Assembly: GCF_030546695.1 (NCBI RefSeq)
Contig: NZ_JAUOTP010000012.1
Location: 1 to 64,000 of the forward strand
Length of the DNA stretch: 64,000 nucleotides
Source: Sphingomonas natans
Lineage (GTDB): Bacteria; Pseudomonadota; Alphaproteobacteria; Sphingomonadales; Sphingomonadaceae
Direction: 5' to 3'
Shown: one piece after another, positions 1 to 8,325 of the stretch
Position numbering within the stretch: the stretch's first letter is position 1
How the letters are laid out: the number at the start of each line of letters is the position of its first letter
The notes under the pieces: generated by a model
Told to the model about the DNA's origin: nothing
What the model saw: only the letters and a program-made list of their open reading frames with translations
Databases searched by the model: none
Position numbers and translations under genes: made by a program

Positions 1-1105
1 TCACGTCCACTGCCTCGCCGATCGCGTACAGGCCGGGGACGTCGCGCGCCTCCATCGTCTGCGAGGAAAGGCGCGCGGTGGCGATCCCGCCGACGGTGAC
101 CTCGGCCTTGGCAAAGCCCTCGGTGCCGTTCGGGTGGAAGGGCCAGGCGGCGAGCGCCTGCTCGGCGGCCTGGAGCTTGCCGTCGGTTTGCGCGCCAAGC
201 TCGCCTTTCAGGCCCAGCCGGTCCGCCAGCGTCTCCGCCAGCCGATCGGGCAAGACGGCGGCCAGTTGGCGATGAAGCCCTGCCTTCGGGCTCGCGCGCT
301 TGGCGTCGCGGAGCCAGCCCGCCGGCCGATCGGGCAGGAAATCGATCCTCACCGGCTCGCCGTGCCGCCAGTAGGACGAGATTTGCAGGATGGCCGGCCC
401 CGAAAGCCCGCGATGCGTGAACAGCGCCGCCTCGCGGAAGCCGGTCTTGCCGGCCTTGGCGACGACCTCCGCCGAGACGCCGGAAAGCTCGCGGAACAGG
501 ACCTCGTCACCGCCCAGCGTCAGCGGCACGAGCGCGGGGCGGGGCTCGACCACCTTCAGCCCGAACCGCCGCGCGAGATCGTAGGCGAAGCCGGTCGCGC
601 CAAGCTTCGGGATGGAGGGTCCGCCGGTCGCGATGACGAGCGCGGGCGCCTCGACCGTCCTTGCGCCCAAGCGGAGACGATAACGCGCATCGGCATGCTC
701 GATGTCCGTGACCGGTGCACCGAGCGCGATCTCGACGCCGCCCAATTCGCATTCGCCCAGCAGCATCTCGACGATCTGCTTCGCCGATTCGTCGCAGAAG
801 AGCTGGCCGAGAGTCTTCTCGTGCCAGGCGATGCCGTGCCGCCCGACCAAGGCGACGAAATCGGCCGGCGTGTAGCGTGCGAGCGCCGAGCGCGCGAAAT
901 GCGGATTGGCCGAGAGGAAGCGCTCGGGGACGGTGCCGAGATTGGTGAAGTTGCAGCGGCCACCGCCCGAGATCAGGATCTTCTTGCCCGGCGCATCGGC
1001 ATGATCGATCAGCAGGACGCGCTTGCCCAGCTGCCCCGCCGTCGCCGCGCACATCAGGCCCGCAGCGCCCGCTCCCAGCACGATCGCGTCATAAGCAGCA
1101 GCCAT
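1..1105 (-). CDS. FAD-dependent flavoprotein, HI0933/BaiN family (3' end cut by window edge)
   Basis: This is a probable NAD(P)/FAD-dependent oxidoreductase of the HI0933/BaiN-like family. The N-terminus reads MAAAYDAIVLGAGAAGLMCA, the dinucleotide-binding GxGxxG motif, followed by GKKILISGGGRCNFTN, the family hallmark. The last visible codons read GLYAIGEAVDV, the conserved region just before the C-terminus, so about 20-30 residues are missing beyond base 1. The start is the ATG at 1105. The physiological substrate of this family is mostly unknown; BaiN itself was linked to bile-acid metabolism in gut clostridia, which should not be carried over here. It is followed by a divergent alpha/beta hydrolase. 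Confidence 0.85.
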   Translation of the reverse strand, partial: MAAAYDAIVLGAGAAGLMCAATAGQLGKRVLLIDHADAPGKKILISGGGRCNFTNLGTVPERFLSANPHFARSALARYTPADFVALVGRHGIAWHEKTLGQLFCDESAKQIVEMLLGECELGGVEIALGAPVTDIEHADARYRLRLGARTVEAPALVIATGGPSIPKLGATGFAYDLARRFGLKVVEPRPALVPLTLGGDEVLFRELSGVSAEVVAKAGKTGFREAALFTHRGLSGPAILQISSYWRHGEPVRIDFLPDRPAGWLRDAKRASPKAGLHRQLAAVLPDRLAETLADRLGLKGELGAQTDGKLQAAEQALAAWPFHPNGTEGFAKAEVTVGGIATARLSSQTMEARDVPGLYAIGEAVDV

Positions 1106-1203
1106 GCCGCCTCCTAGAGCGTGGACCGGCGCGCGTCATGCCCCGTCGGTGACGGCCGCGACGACCAACCGACCGTATCGCGCGCCGATTTGTCATATTT
1201 TTT

Positions 1204-1224
1204 GTTTCGTACCCATCACGAAAC
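1204..1224. promoter_or_regulatory. 7-bp perfect inverted repeat upstream of the hydrolase gene
   Basis: GTTTCGT at 1204-1210 and ACGAAAC at 1218-1224 form a perfect inverted repeat with a 7-base spacer. It lies about 60 bases before the hydrolase ATG at 1285, in the gap between two divergent genes. The size suits a dimeric repressor operator, but no regulator gene is adjacent, so the role is inferred from position only. Confidence 0.3.
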
Positions 1225-1284
1225 CGTCGCCGCGCGGGTATAGCTTTGGCTCAGGCAACTCGAATCGCAGACGAGGACCGAAGC

Positions 1285-2115
1285 ATGGCGACCATCACGA
1301 CGCAGGACGGCACGGAAATCTTCTACAAGGATTGGGGTCCCAAGGACGCCCAGCCGATCGTGTTCCACCACGGCTGGCCGCTGTCTGCGGACGACTGGGA
1401 CAATCAGATGATGTTCTTCCTCGAGAAGGGCTATCGCGTCATCGCGCATGATCGCCGCGGCCACGGTCGGTCCAGCCAGACCGATACGGGCAACGAAATG
1501 GACACCTACGCCGCCGACATGATCGAACTGGCGGCGGCGCTCGATCTGAAGGGCGCGGTCCATATCGGCCACTCGACCGGTGGCGGCGAGGTCGCCCGCT
1601 ATGTGGCCCGCGCCGAGCCAGGCCGCGTCGCCAAAGCAGTGCTGATCGGCGCCGTCCCGCCGCTCATGCTGAAGACCGAGGCCAATCCCGGCGGCCTCCC
1701 GCTCGAGGTGTTCGACGGTTTCCGCAAGATCACCGCCGAAACGCGCGCGCAGGCCTATCTCGATATCCCGACGGGGCCCTTCTACGGCTTCAACCGCGAA
1801 GGCGCGACGGTGAGCCAGGGCGTGATCTACAATTGGTGGCGCCAGGGAATGATGGGTGGGATCAAGGCCCATTATGATTGCATCAAAGCTTTTTCGGAAA
1901 CCGACTTCACCGAGGATCTGAAGGCGATCGACGTGCCCGTGCTCGTGATGCACGGCACCGACGATCAGATCGTCCCTTATGCCGATGCGGCGCCGCTCTC
2001 GGTCAAGCTGGTCAAGAACGGCACGCTCAAGAGCTATGAGGGCCTGCCGCACGGCATGTGCACGACGCATCCCGAGATCATCAATCCCGATCTGCTGGCA
2101 TTCATTCAGAGCTAA
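1285..2115 (+). CDS. alpha/beta hydrolase, non-heme chloroperoxidase-like
   Basis: The 276-residue protein is an alpha/beta-hydrolase of the cofactor-free haloperoxidase/esterase group, whose members are typically about 275 residues. The nucleophile elbow is GHSTGG with Ser97, the acid is in HGTDDQIVP, and the histidine is in the [13 protein letters not shown] segment. An oxyanion-hole motif, HHGWPLS, lies near residue 28. The frame stays open further upstream, but the ATG at 1285 follows a GAGGAC ribosome-binding site and matches family N-termini. In vivo these enzymes are probably esterases or perhydrolases; the substrate cannot be read from sequence. It is monocistronic, with minus-strand genes on both sides. 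Confidence 0.88.
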   Translation: MATITTQDGTEIFYKDWGPKDAQPIVFHHGWPLSADDWDNQMMFFLEKGYRVIAHDRRGHGRSSQTDTGNEMDTYAADMIELAAALDLKGAVHIGHSTGGGEVARYVARAEPGRVAKAVLIGAVPPLMLKTEANPGGLPLEVFDGFRKITAETRAQAYLDIPTGPFYGFNREGATVSQGVIYNWWRQGMMGGIKAHYDCIKAFSETDFTEDLKAIDVPVLVMHGTDDQIVPYADAAPLSVKLVKNGTLKSYEGLPHGMCTTHPEIINPDLLAFIQS

Positions 2116-2152
2116 ACTACCGGCGAGCCGGCGCGCATGGCCTGGTGGTGGC

Positions 2153-2980
2153 TCAGGCGGCTTCCAGCCAGGTCAGCGCGGCGGCCTCCGACACGAAGAA
2201 GGCGATGATGTCGTCTTCCGCCAAGGCGCGCCGCATCTGCATTTTGACGAGGCTGGACGACACGCGCACCGCGACCTTGTCGCCCTTTTCGTAGATGCGG
2301 GCAGTCGCCTCCTGGACGCAGGCCTGCCCCTCCGGGGTGTGCGGCTTCAGCCCCACCGCATCGATGAACACGCGGATCGGGCGATCGGCGGAGCGCCAGC
2401 GCTTCACGACGATCTCGTTGTCGGTGAAATGATCGGACAGGGTCTCGAGGTCGAAAAACCCATCCACCATCATGCGGATCACGCCGCGCGGCAGGTCTTC
2501 GCGCACGGTGTAGCCCGGCCTGTCCAGCATCGGATCGTCGGCAGGCGAGGCCGGATTGTCGTGCCGCAACGTCAGCACGCCGTGCTGGAGGGCCATCGCG
2601 TAGATGAGCTGGGTCTCTTCGGATGTGCGCTGGCGGACGCGCCGCATCAGATCGGCCGTCTCGGCCTTGAAGCCCGGCCAGTCGGCCTCCAGGCATTGCG
2701 CATTCCAGTCGAGCAGATAGTCGTTCCAGTCGGCGCACAGCTTCTCGAAACGGGCGTGAAACTGCGCGATCACCGCGTTCGGCGCGCCGGCGCTTTCCAT
2801 ATAATGTGCGTAAATCGATTCCTGTTCGTGCGCGAGATGTTCATCCAGCGCCGTCTTGAGATCGAACCGCGCGGCGGCGACGCCATACACATCGGCGACG
2901 TCACGCTCGCAGATCGCTTCCAGCCGCAGCGTCAGCTCCTCGAGATGATCATGTTCACCGATCAGCTTCTCGAATGTCAT
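2153..2980 (-). CDS. hemerythrin domain fused to a STAS-like domain
   Basis: This 275-residue protein has two parts. Residues 1-140 are a hemerythrin/HHE-type helical bundle with the iron-ligand pattern EHDH at 9-12 and EHLAHEQE at 47-54, plus further histidines at 59 and 75; such bundles bind a di-iron centre that senses or carries O2, NO or ROS. Residues from about 157 to 275 resemble the stand-alone proteins at 3034-3426 and 47904-48296: a VRMMVDGFF-like first strand, then SSLVKMQMRR and a final TWLEA. That second domain looks like a STAS/SpoIIAA-like fold. The ATG at 2980 gives the expected hemerythrin N-terminus; the frame extends upstream into the next gene. It lies 53 bases after that gene and is probably co-transcribed. 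Function is not known; a redox-sensing role is inferred. Confidence 0.75.
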   Translation of the reverse strand: MTFEKLIGEHDHLEELTLRLEAICERDVADVYGVAAARFDLKTALDEHLAHEQESIYAHYMESAGAPNAVIAQFHARFEKLCADWNDYLLDWNAQCLEADWPGFKAETADLMRRVRQRTSEETQLIYAMALQHGVLTLRHDNPASPADDPMLDRPGYTVREDLPRGVIRMMVDGFFDLETLSDHFTDNEIVVKRWRSADRPIRVFIDAVGLKPHTPEGQACVQEATARIYEKGDKVAVRVSSSLVKMQMRRALAEDDIIAFFVSEAAALTWLEAA

Positions 2981-3033
2981 CGTATCATCCGTCGTACGGC
3001 TGTTTCGCTCAGATCCTTCGTCGTGGCGTGCGC

Positions 3034-3426
3034 TCAGGCGGCCAGGAGCATCGCATAGGTCGGCTCCCAGCCAAGCCATTGCCGGGCGACTTCGACATCG
3101 TCGAAATTGGTATGGGGAATATCCATGAGCAGACGCCGACACTGCATGCGCATCAGGAAACTCGGCACGATGAGCGCGTAGCGCGCGATCGGGAGGTCGC
3201 GCATCAACACCACCGACTCCTCGACCCGCCGGGAAATCTCCTGCGTGTGCAGGACGAGACCGGTCAGATTGGAGAAGATCGTGATCGGCGCGGTCGATTC
3301 ACGCGTCCAGGCGTGGATGGCGGCGATATCGGAATACCATTGATCCGCCTGGTGCGGTGTCCATTGCCCCTGGCCGCGGATGATGACGCGGCGGAGCTTG
3401 CGATCGACCTTGACGTAATTCTGCAT
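3034..3426 (-). CDS. STAS/SpoIIAA-like small protein
   Basis: This 130-residue cytoplasmic protein has no signal peptide or membrane segment. It has alternating hydrophobic strands and helices (RRVIIRG, PITIFSNLTGLVL, YALIVPS) and ends with SFLMRMQCRR and ARQWLG. The same end pattern, xSLxxxQxRR then xWL, occurs in the C-terminal domain of the neighbouring hemerythrin fusion and in the protein at 47904-48296. It resembles uncharacterised STAS/SEC14-like proteins of sphingomonads. The adjacency of a free domain and a fused copy suggests partner exchange or gene duplication. The start ATG at 3426 is the only reasonable one. Function unknown. Confidence 0.65.
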   Translation of the reverse strand: MQNYVKVDRKLRRVIIRGQGQWTPHQADQWYSDIAAIHAWTRESTAPITIFSNLTGLVLHTQEISRRVEESVVLMRDLPIARYALIVPSFLMRMQCRRLLMDIPHTNFDDVEVARQWLGWEPTYAMLLAA

Positions 3427-3498
3427 GAATGCCTCGCGGTTATCCGCGCTATCGGCACCATCGAAGTAAATCGGATATGAAAAGAACAGGGCACGCCG

Positions 3499-3526
3499 GC
3501 CCGGTTCGACCTATGTCGAAACGGGC
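3499..3526. other. 12-bp hairpin after ssuD
   Basis: GCCCGGTTCGAC (3499-3510) and GTCGAAACGGGC (3515-3526) pair with one mismatch around a CTAT loop. It sits 38 bases past the ssuD stop on the minus strand. There is no U-tract directly after the stem in that direction, so a termination or mRNA-end role is only possible. On the plus strand it is followed by TCCTTTTTCT, but no plus-strand gene ends here. Confidence 0.35.
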
Positions 3527-3564
3527 GGCGTCCTTTTTCTCAGCTCCGGCCGCTGTCGGGTGGG

Positions 3565-4671
3565 CTAGGCCACCTGCGCATCGGCGAGCGCGCGCTCCAC
3601 CGCCGGCTGGAGATCGTCGCGCAGCAGCGGCAGCAACTGATCGCCCTGCCTGCGTATTTCCGGCAGATAGGGTGTGTCCGAAAGCACGAAGTGCGTGATG
3701 CCGAGCGCCCGATATTTGCGCAGCGAACGCGCGACATCCGCGGCCGAGCCGACCAGCCAGGTCGTGCCCGCGCCGCCGCCGCCATATCTGCCGGGCGCCG
3801 TGTAGAGATTGTCGTCGAGCACGTCGCCGCGCGCGTGGAGATCCAGCAGCCGTTGCTGGCCGACGGCGGGGGCGCGGCGATGCTCGTCGACGACGCCTTG
3901 CTTCTGCGCCATCGCCGCGACCTTGGCCTCGGCATCGGCCCAGGCCTGCTCGGTCGTGTCGCGGATCATCGTCGTGATCCGCAGCCCGAATTCCAGCGGG
4001 GGCAGGTTGCGGTCGAGATCCCGGCTCAGGGCCTTCAGTCGCTTGATCCGCTCGCCGACGCCGTCGAGCGGCTCGCCCCAGAAGAGCTGGACGTCGGCAT
4101 CGGTGGCGGCGACGCGCTCGGCGGCCGCAGACGCCCCGCCGAAATAGAGCCGCGGGTGCCGCCGCTCGCCGCGCGGGGTGATGCGCGGGCTCACGGTCGA
4201 TTTGGCGACGCGGAAATGCTCGCTCTCGAAGCTGACGTCCTCCTCGGTCCAGAGGCGGCGGACGAGCCGCATGAAGTCCTTCGTCCGGTCGTAGCGATGC
4301 GCCTGTTCGCCCTCGCTGTCGCCATAAGCGGCGAGATTGTCCTGGCCCGAGACGATATTGATGCGGACGCGTCCGCCCGACAGCTCATCGAGCGTCGCCG
4401 CGGCGGAGGCGAAATTGGCCGGGCGCCAATAGCCCGGGCGGATCGCGATGAGCGGCTCGAACGTCGTCGTCCGCGCGGTCAGCGCCGCGGCGACGGTGAA
4501 GGTGTCGGGCCGGCCCCAGCCGGTGCCGATCAGCGCGCCGCGCCAGCCATGCTGCTCCAGCGCGGTCGCGTGGCTGGTCAGCGTATCGAGGCTCCAGGCA
4601 TCCGACGAGACGTCGCCGCGGTGCCCGGCCTCGACCTGGTTGGGGATGTACCAGAGGAATTCGGAGCTCAT
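3565..4671 (-). CDS. ssuD: SsuD-like FMNH2-dependent sulfonate monooxygenase
   Basis: This 368-residue LLM-class (bacterial luciferase-like) flavin-dependent monooxygenase is close in length to E. coli SsuD. It is expected to cleave the C-S bond of an organosulfonate using reduced flavin and O2, releasing sulfite. The family pattern is clear: WYIPN at the start, ATLDELSGGRVRINIVSG around residue 100, and GSAADVARSLRKYRALGITHFVLSDTPY near the C-terminus. Compared with my memory of E. coli SsuD, the active-site loop PTGRSCED is replaced by GTGWGRPD, so the Cys54 equivalent is missing and the substrate may differ from simple alkanesulfonates. The start ATG at 4671 has GGAGG seven bases upstream and overlaps the stop of an 18-codon ORF. 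It is the last gene of the ssu operon. Confidence 0.85.
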   Translation of the reverse strand: MSSEFLWYIPNQVEAGHRGDVSSDAWSLDTLTSHATALEQHGWRGALIGTGWGRPDTFTVAAALTARTTTFEPLIAIRPGYWRPANFASAAATLDELSGGRVRINIVSGQDNLAAYGDSEGEQAHRYDRTKDFMRLVRRLWTEEDVSFESEHFRVAKSTVSPRITPRGERRHPRLYFGGASAAAERVAATDADVQLFWGEPLDGVGERIKRLKALSRDLDRNLPPLEFGLRITTMIRDTTEQAWADAEAKVAAMAQKQGVVDEHRRAPAVGQQRLLDLHARGDVLDDNLYTAPGRYGGGGAGTTWLVGSAADVARSLRKYRALGITHFVLSDTPYLPEIRRQGDQLLPLLRDDLQPAVERALADAQVA

Positions 4672-4724
4672 GCGCGGGCCTCCAGAACGACGGGACGGGC
4701 GATGCGATTGGCGCGTATCGGCAT
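4668..4724 (-). CDS. putative 18-residue leader/coupling ORF before ssuD
   Basis: A short frame begins at the ATG at 4724, five or so bases after a CACGGAG ribosome-binding site, and encodes MPIRANRIARPVVLEARA. Its TGA overlaps the ssuD start as ATGA. It occupies the only sizeable gap in the operon (95 bases between the nitroreductase and ssuD), whereas all other junctions overlap or nearly touch. It could be a translational-coupling leader for ssuD or a chance frame; there is no sign of a cysteine- or methionine-rich attenuator. Confidence 0.35.
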   Translation of the reverse strand: MPIRANRIARPVVLEARA

Positions 4725-4766
4725 GGGAACTCCGTGGAGAAGAGCTGACGGGGGAAAAGAGGGGCG

Positions 4767-5630
4767 CTATTCGAGGCCAAAGCCGAGGCCGTGGAGTATG
4801 TCGCGCAGCTCATGCCGGCCGCTGAGCGCGAGATGGGCGCCGCGGACGCGCTGGGACGCCTGCTCGCTCCAGTCGCGCTCCACCATCGCCTGCTCGCGCT
4901 GGAAGCTTCTCAGGCGGCGATCGTACGCGGCGACGTGGTGGGCATTGTCGTCGGCGCCGTAGGTTTCGCGGAACAGGACCGCCTCCTGCGGCAGGCGCGG
5001 CTTGACCGAGGCGGGGCGACCCGGATCCGGATAGCCGACCGTCAGCCCGAACAGGGCGAATACGTTGGGGGGCAGGTTCAGCTCGGCGGCGACTTCGGCC
5101 GGCTTGTTGCGGATCGCGCCGATATAGCAGCTGCCGAGCCCGATCGATTCCAGCGCGACGACGGCGCTCTGCGCGGCGAGCGAGGTGTCGACCGCGCCGA
5201 GCAGGAAGCTCTCCAGATAGCGCAGCCCGTCCGCGGGGGTCGCGAGCGCCTCGCCGATCCGGTCCAGCCTATTCAGATCGACCAGCCACAACAGGAAGAG
5301 CGGCGCCTGGTGGATCTGCTTCTGGTCACCCGCGAGCGATGCGAGCCGCGCCTTACGCGCCGGATCCTCGACCGCGACCACGCTCCACGGCTGGAGATTG
5401 GAGGAGCTGGCGGCGGACTGTGCGGCCGCGACGAGCAGTTCCACCGTGCCGACCGGAAGTGCTTGGGGGAGGTAGGCCCGGACCGAGCGGTGCGCGATCA
5501 GCGTATCGAGCGTCTCGTTCCACGCGACGGGCACGTCGAGCGTGTTTCGGTAGCGATCGAAGAGGCGCGCATTCAGCCGTTCGTCCGTGTCCGGCGTCGA
5601 TGCGAAAGCCAGGTCCGCTGCACTGCTCAT
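4767..5630 (-). CDS. NfsA/Frp-type nitroreductase, likely flavin reductase partner
   Basis: This 287-residue NADPH-dependent FMN oxidoreductase belongs to the NfsA/FRP group. The FMN-phosphate binding motif HRSVRAYLP is near residue 47, SAASSSNLQPW near 72 contacts flavin, and GLGSCYIGAIRN near 165 is the second family signature. Such proteins reduce free FMN or nitro/quinone compounds. Placement between ssuB and ssuD, with an ATGA overlap to ssuB, makes it the best candidate to supply FMNH2 to SsuD; no classical SsuE is present in the cluster. That role is inferred from context. The C-terminal 40 residues are arginine- and glutamate-rich, as in FRP-type enzymes. Confidence 0.8.
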   Translation of the reverse strand: MSSAADLAFASTPDTDERLNARLFDRYRNTLDVPVAWNETLDTLIAHRSVRAYLPQALPVGTVELLVAAAQSAASSSNLQPWSVVAVEDPARKARLASLAGDQKQIHQAPLFLLWLVDLNRLDRIGEALATPADGLRYLESFLLGAVDTSLAAQSAVVALESIGLGSCYIGAIRNKPAEVAAELNLPPNVFALFGLTVGYPDPGRPASVKPRLPQEAVLFRETYGADDNAHHVAAYDRRLRSFQREQAMVERDWSEQASQRVRGAHLALSGRHELRDILHGLGFGLE

Positions 5631-6394
5631 ATCGCTCTCCCCAGCGCGGCCGGCTCCGGCGGCGTCGTGTCTTCGTGATAATCGGCGGGGGCCTCCTCAA
5701 CGCCGAGCAGGCGGTGAAGGAGCGCGCGCAATTCGGCGATGCGCTCGCGACGCGCGATCCCGCTTGCGGGCAGGTCGACGGGCAGGTCGGCGGCGAGCCG
5801 GCCATCGTCGAGCATGACGATCCGGTCGGCGAGCAGGATCGCCTCGTCGATGTCGTGCGTGACGAGCAGGACCGCGGGATCGTGCACGTCGGACAGGCGC
5901 CGGAGCAGAGCGTGCATCTGGATGCGCGTCAGCGCATCGAGCGCGCCGAACGGCTCGTCGGCGAGCAGCAGCTTGGGCTCGCGGACCAGCGCGCGGGCGA
6001 GCGCGACGCGCTGCTGCTCGCCGCCCGAAAGCTCGTGCGGCCAGGCGCGCTCGCGCCCCGCAAGCCCGACTTCGGCGAGCGCCGAACGGCCCCGTACGCG
6101 CGCCTCCCGGCCGGGGACGCCGAGCAGGACATTGTCGAGCACGCGCATCCACGGCAGCAGCCGCGCATCCTGGAAGATGACCGAGAGGCGCTCGGGCAGG
6201 CGGATCTCGCCGCTGCCCTCGGCCTCGTGATCGATCTCGGCGAGCGCGCGCAGCAGCGTGCTCTTGCCCGATCCGCTGCGGCCGAGCAGCGCGACGAACT
6301 CGCCGGGCGCGATATCGAGATCGATCCCGTTGAGGACGCCCTTGAGCGTGAAGGTGCGGACGAGGCCGCGGACCTGGACGGCGGATATGGTCAT
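5627..6394 (-). CDS. ssuB: sulfonate ABC transporter ATP-binding protein
   Basis: This 255-residue ABC ATPase powers import through SsuC. Visible motifs in order are Walker A GRSGSGKST (38-46), the Q-loop VIFQDARLLPW, the ABC signature LSGGEQQR, Walker B LLLADEPFGALD, and the switch histidine in LLVTHD. The DARLLPW sequence is typical of the SsuB/TauB/NrtD subgroup. The start ATG at 6394 overlaps the ssuC stop (ATGA) and its own stop overlaps the next ATG, so the operon is translationally coupled. Confidence 0.93.
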   Translation of the reverse strand: MTISAVQVRGLVRTFTLKGVLNGIDLDIAPGEFVALLGRSGSGKSTLLRALAEIDHEAEGSGEIRLPERLSVIFQDARLLPWMRVLDNVLLGVPGREARVRGRSALAEVGLAGRERAWPHELSGGEQQRVALARALVREPKLLLADEPFGALDALTRIQMHALLRRLSDVHDPAVLLVTHDIDEAILLADRIVMLDDGRLAADLPVDLPASGIARRERIAELRALLHRLLGVEEAPADYHEDTTPPEPAALGRAI

Positions 6395-7230
6395 CGGCCG
6401 AGCGTCTTTCGCCAGGAGAGGAGGCCGCGCTCGAGCTGCTTGACGATCGCGTCCGAGCCGAAGCCGAGCAAAGCATAGAGGACCAGCCCGACGAGCATCA
6501 CGTCGGTCTGCGCATAGTTGCGCGCGAGCGTGACCATGTAGCCGATGCCGCTGGTGGCGTTGAGCTGCTCGACGACGACGAGCGCCAGCCACGAGGCGGT
6601 GACGCCGAAGCGCAGGCCGGTGAGGAAGCCCGGCAGCGAGCCCGGCACGACGACGGAGCGCAGGAACTGCCAGCGCGTCAGCCGCACCGTTTCGGCCAGC
6701 TCGACATGGCGCAGGTCGATCGCGCGCAGCGCATTGTGCGTGTTGATATAGACGGGGAAGAAGACGGCGGTGGCGATCAGCGTGATCTTCATCGTCTCGC
6801 CGATGCCGAGCCACAGGATCATGAAGGGGATCAAAGCGAGGATCGGGATGCCGCGCTTGATCTGGACCAGCCCGTCGATCACGTAGCCGCCGAGCAGCGA
6901 CAGTCCGGAGAGCAAGGCAAGCGTCACCCCGACGATCACGCCGAAGCCGAGCCCGGTCATCGCCCGCCATGTCGAGATGGCGAGGTTTTCCTGAAGGCGA
7001 CCCTCGCGGATCAGCTCGATCGCGGTGGTGATTGCGGTCCACGGCGCGGGCAGGATGCGGGGATCGAGCCAGCCGGTGACCGACAGCACCGTCCAATAGA
7101 GAAGCAGCAAGGCGGGGCCGAGGAGGATGCCGTAGCGGGCCGGCTTGCCGGGGCTCAGCCGCTGCTTGGGCACCGACCGCGGTTTTTGTACCGTGATCGG
7201 CTCCACCCGGAGGTCGGAATAAGCGTTCAT
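6391..7230 (-). CDS. ssuC: sulfonate ABC transporter permease
   Basis: This 279-residue inner-membrane permease of the SsuC/TauC/NrtB class has about six hydrophobic segments, starting with GILLGPALLLLYWTVLSV. The EAA-type cytoplasmic loop that docks the ATPase is visible as ELAETVRLTRWQFLRSVVVPGSLPGFLTGLR around residues 190-220. The N-terminal 30 residues are soluble and proline/lysine-rich, which is common. ATGA overlaps join it to ssuA upstream and ssuB downstream. Confidence 0.92.
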   Translation of the reverse strand: MNAYSDLRVEPITVQKPRSVPKQRLSPGKPARYGILLGPALLLLYWTVLSVTGWLDPRILPAPWTAITTAIELIREGRLQENLAISTWRAMTGLGFGVIVGVTLALLSGLSLLGGYVIDGLVQIKRGIPILALIPFMILWLGIGETMKITLIATAVFFPVYINTHNALRAIDLRHVELAETVRLTRWQFLRSVVVPGSLPGFLTGLRFGVTASWLALVVVEQLNATSGIGYMVTLARNYAQTDVMLVGLVLYALLGFGSDAIVKQLERGLLSWRKTLGR

Positions 7231-8324
7231 GACCGTTTCCCCGGAGCGGAGGCGGCGCCGTCGGCGGCGATCGTCTCGAAGCGGTGATCGAACAAAGCCT
7301 TCGCATCGAAGCGCGGATGCTTGGTCTCGGGCGCGAGCGTGTCGATCGCGGTCTGCTCGTAGGCGATCGCCCCGGCCCAGCTGCGCGGCGCCGCGACTTG
7401 GCCGACATAGGCCGCCATCACGCGCGCGTCGGCGATCGGCAGGCCCTGATGCGTGCCATAATAGCCGCGCGCCAGTTCCTCGGGGTGCGCGTTGATCCAG
7501 GCCAGGGCCCGGCCCCAATAGTGGACATAGATGCGCAGGGCCGCGGCCTTGGCCGGATTCACCAGCACGGTCTCGGGCACGTAGAGGCCGCCGCCGTCGT
7601 CGCGGAAGGCCGGATGGCGGATCAGGTGCGCGCCGTCCGAGGCATATTTGCGGATGTAGCGCTCGGAGACGAGATCCGCGCGAAGCGGGGCGGCATCGAC
7701 GACGTTCGAGGCGAGCGCGTTGCTGTAGACATCGCCGCCGATGCTCGAGGGCAGCTCGACCAAGGTGACCTCGTCGCGCCGGATGCCCGCGGCGCGCAGC
7801 GTCTGCAGCACGACCTGTGCCTGCACCTGGCTGGGGCTGAAGGCGATGCGCTTGCCGCGCAGATCGGCGATGCTCGCGATGTTCGCCTTGGGGGCGATGC
7901 CGAGGACATAGGCCTGGCGCTGCGAGCGATCGACATATTGGCGATAGGCGATGATCCGCACCGGGATGCCCGTCCACACGGCGTGGATCGGCGGGACGCT
8001 GGCGCCGAAGCCGACGTCCAGCACGCCGGCGTGGAAGGCTTCGGTCACGTCCGGCCCGCCGGTGATCTGCGCCCATTCGATGCGGAACGGGAGCTGCTTC
8101 TCCCAGCCATTATGCTCGAACACCCACTGGGTGACGGGATCGCCGATCCGCAGGACGACGCCGGGCGGCACCTTGTCCGGGATTGGCGTGGTCAGCGTGA
8201 AGCCCGTGCTGGTGGCGGCCGCGCGCCGCGCCGGTGCGAAGGCGAAGAGCAAGGCGATCGAGACGATCACGAAGATCGCAAGCGATGCGGACCCCCGCGG
8301 CCAGGAGGAACGGGCGATAGCCAT
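7227..8324 (-). CDS. ssuA: sulfonate ABC transporter substrate-binding protein
   Basis: This 365-residue periplasmic binding protein is of the SsuA/NMT1 type. An N-terminal hydrophobic segment (about residues 12-37, LAIFVIVSIALLFAFAPARRAAA) is a signal peptide or anchor without a lipobox cysteine. The mature part has RIGDPVTQWVFE, FHAGVLDVGFG (ligand-cleft region) and IADLRGKRIAFSPSQVQAQVVLQTL, the second-lobe signature of aliphatic sulfonate binders. It is first of the ABC genes, two bases after the aldo/keto reductase. The actual ligand is unknown. Confidence 0.9.
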   Translation of the reverse strand: MAIARSSWPRGSASLAIFVIVSIALLFAFAPARRAAATSTGFTLTTPIPDKVPPGVVLRIGDPVTQWVFEHNGWEKQLPFRIEWAQITGGPDVTEAFHAGVLDVGFGASVPPIHAVWTGIPVRIIAYRQYVDRSQRQAYVLGIAPKANIASIADLRGKRIAFSPSQVQAQVVLQTLRAAGIRRDEVTLVELPSSIGGDVYSNALASNVVDAAPLRADLVSERYIRKYASDGAHLIRHPAFRDDGGGLYVPETVLVNPAKAAALRIYVHYWGRALAWINAHPEELARGYYGTHQGLPIADARVMAAYVGQVAAPRSWAGAIAYEQTAIDTLAPETKHPRFDAKALFDHRFETIAADGAASAPGKRS

Positions 8325-8325
8325 G

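Noticed and set aside
3499-3526. Hairpin after ssuD as an intrinsic terminator
   Set aside because: No run of U follows the stem in the direction of ssuD transcription; kept only as a low-confidence structure.
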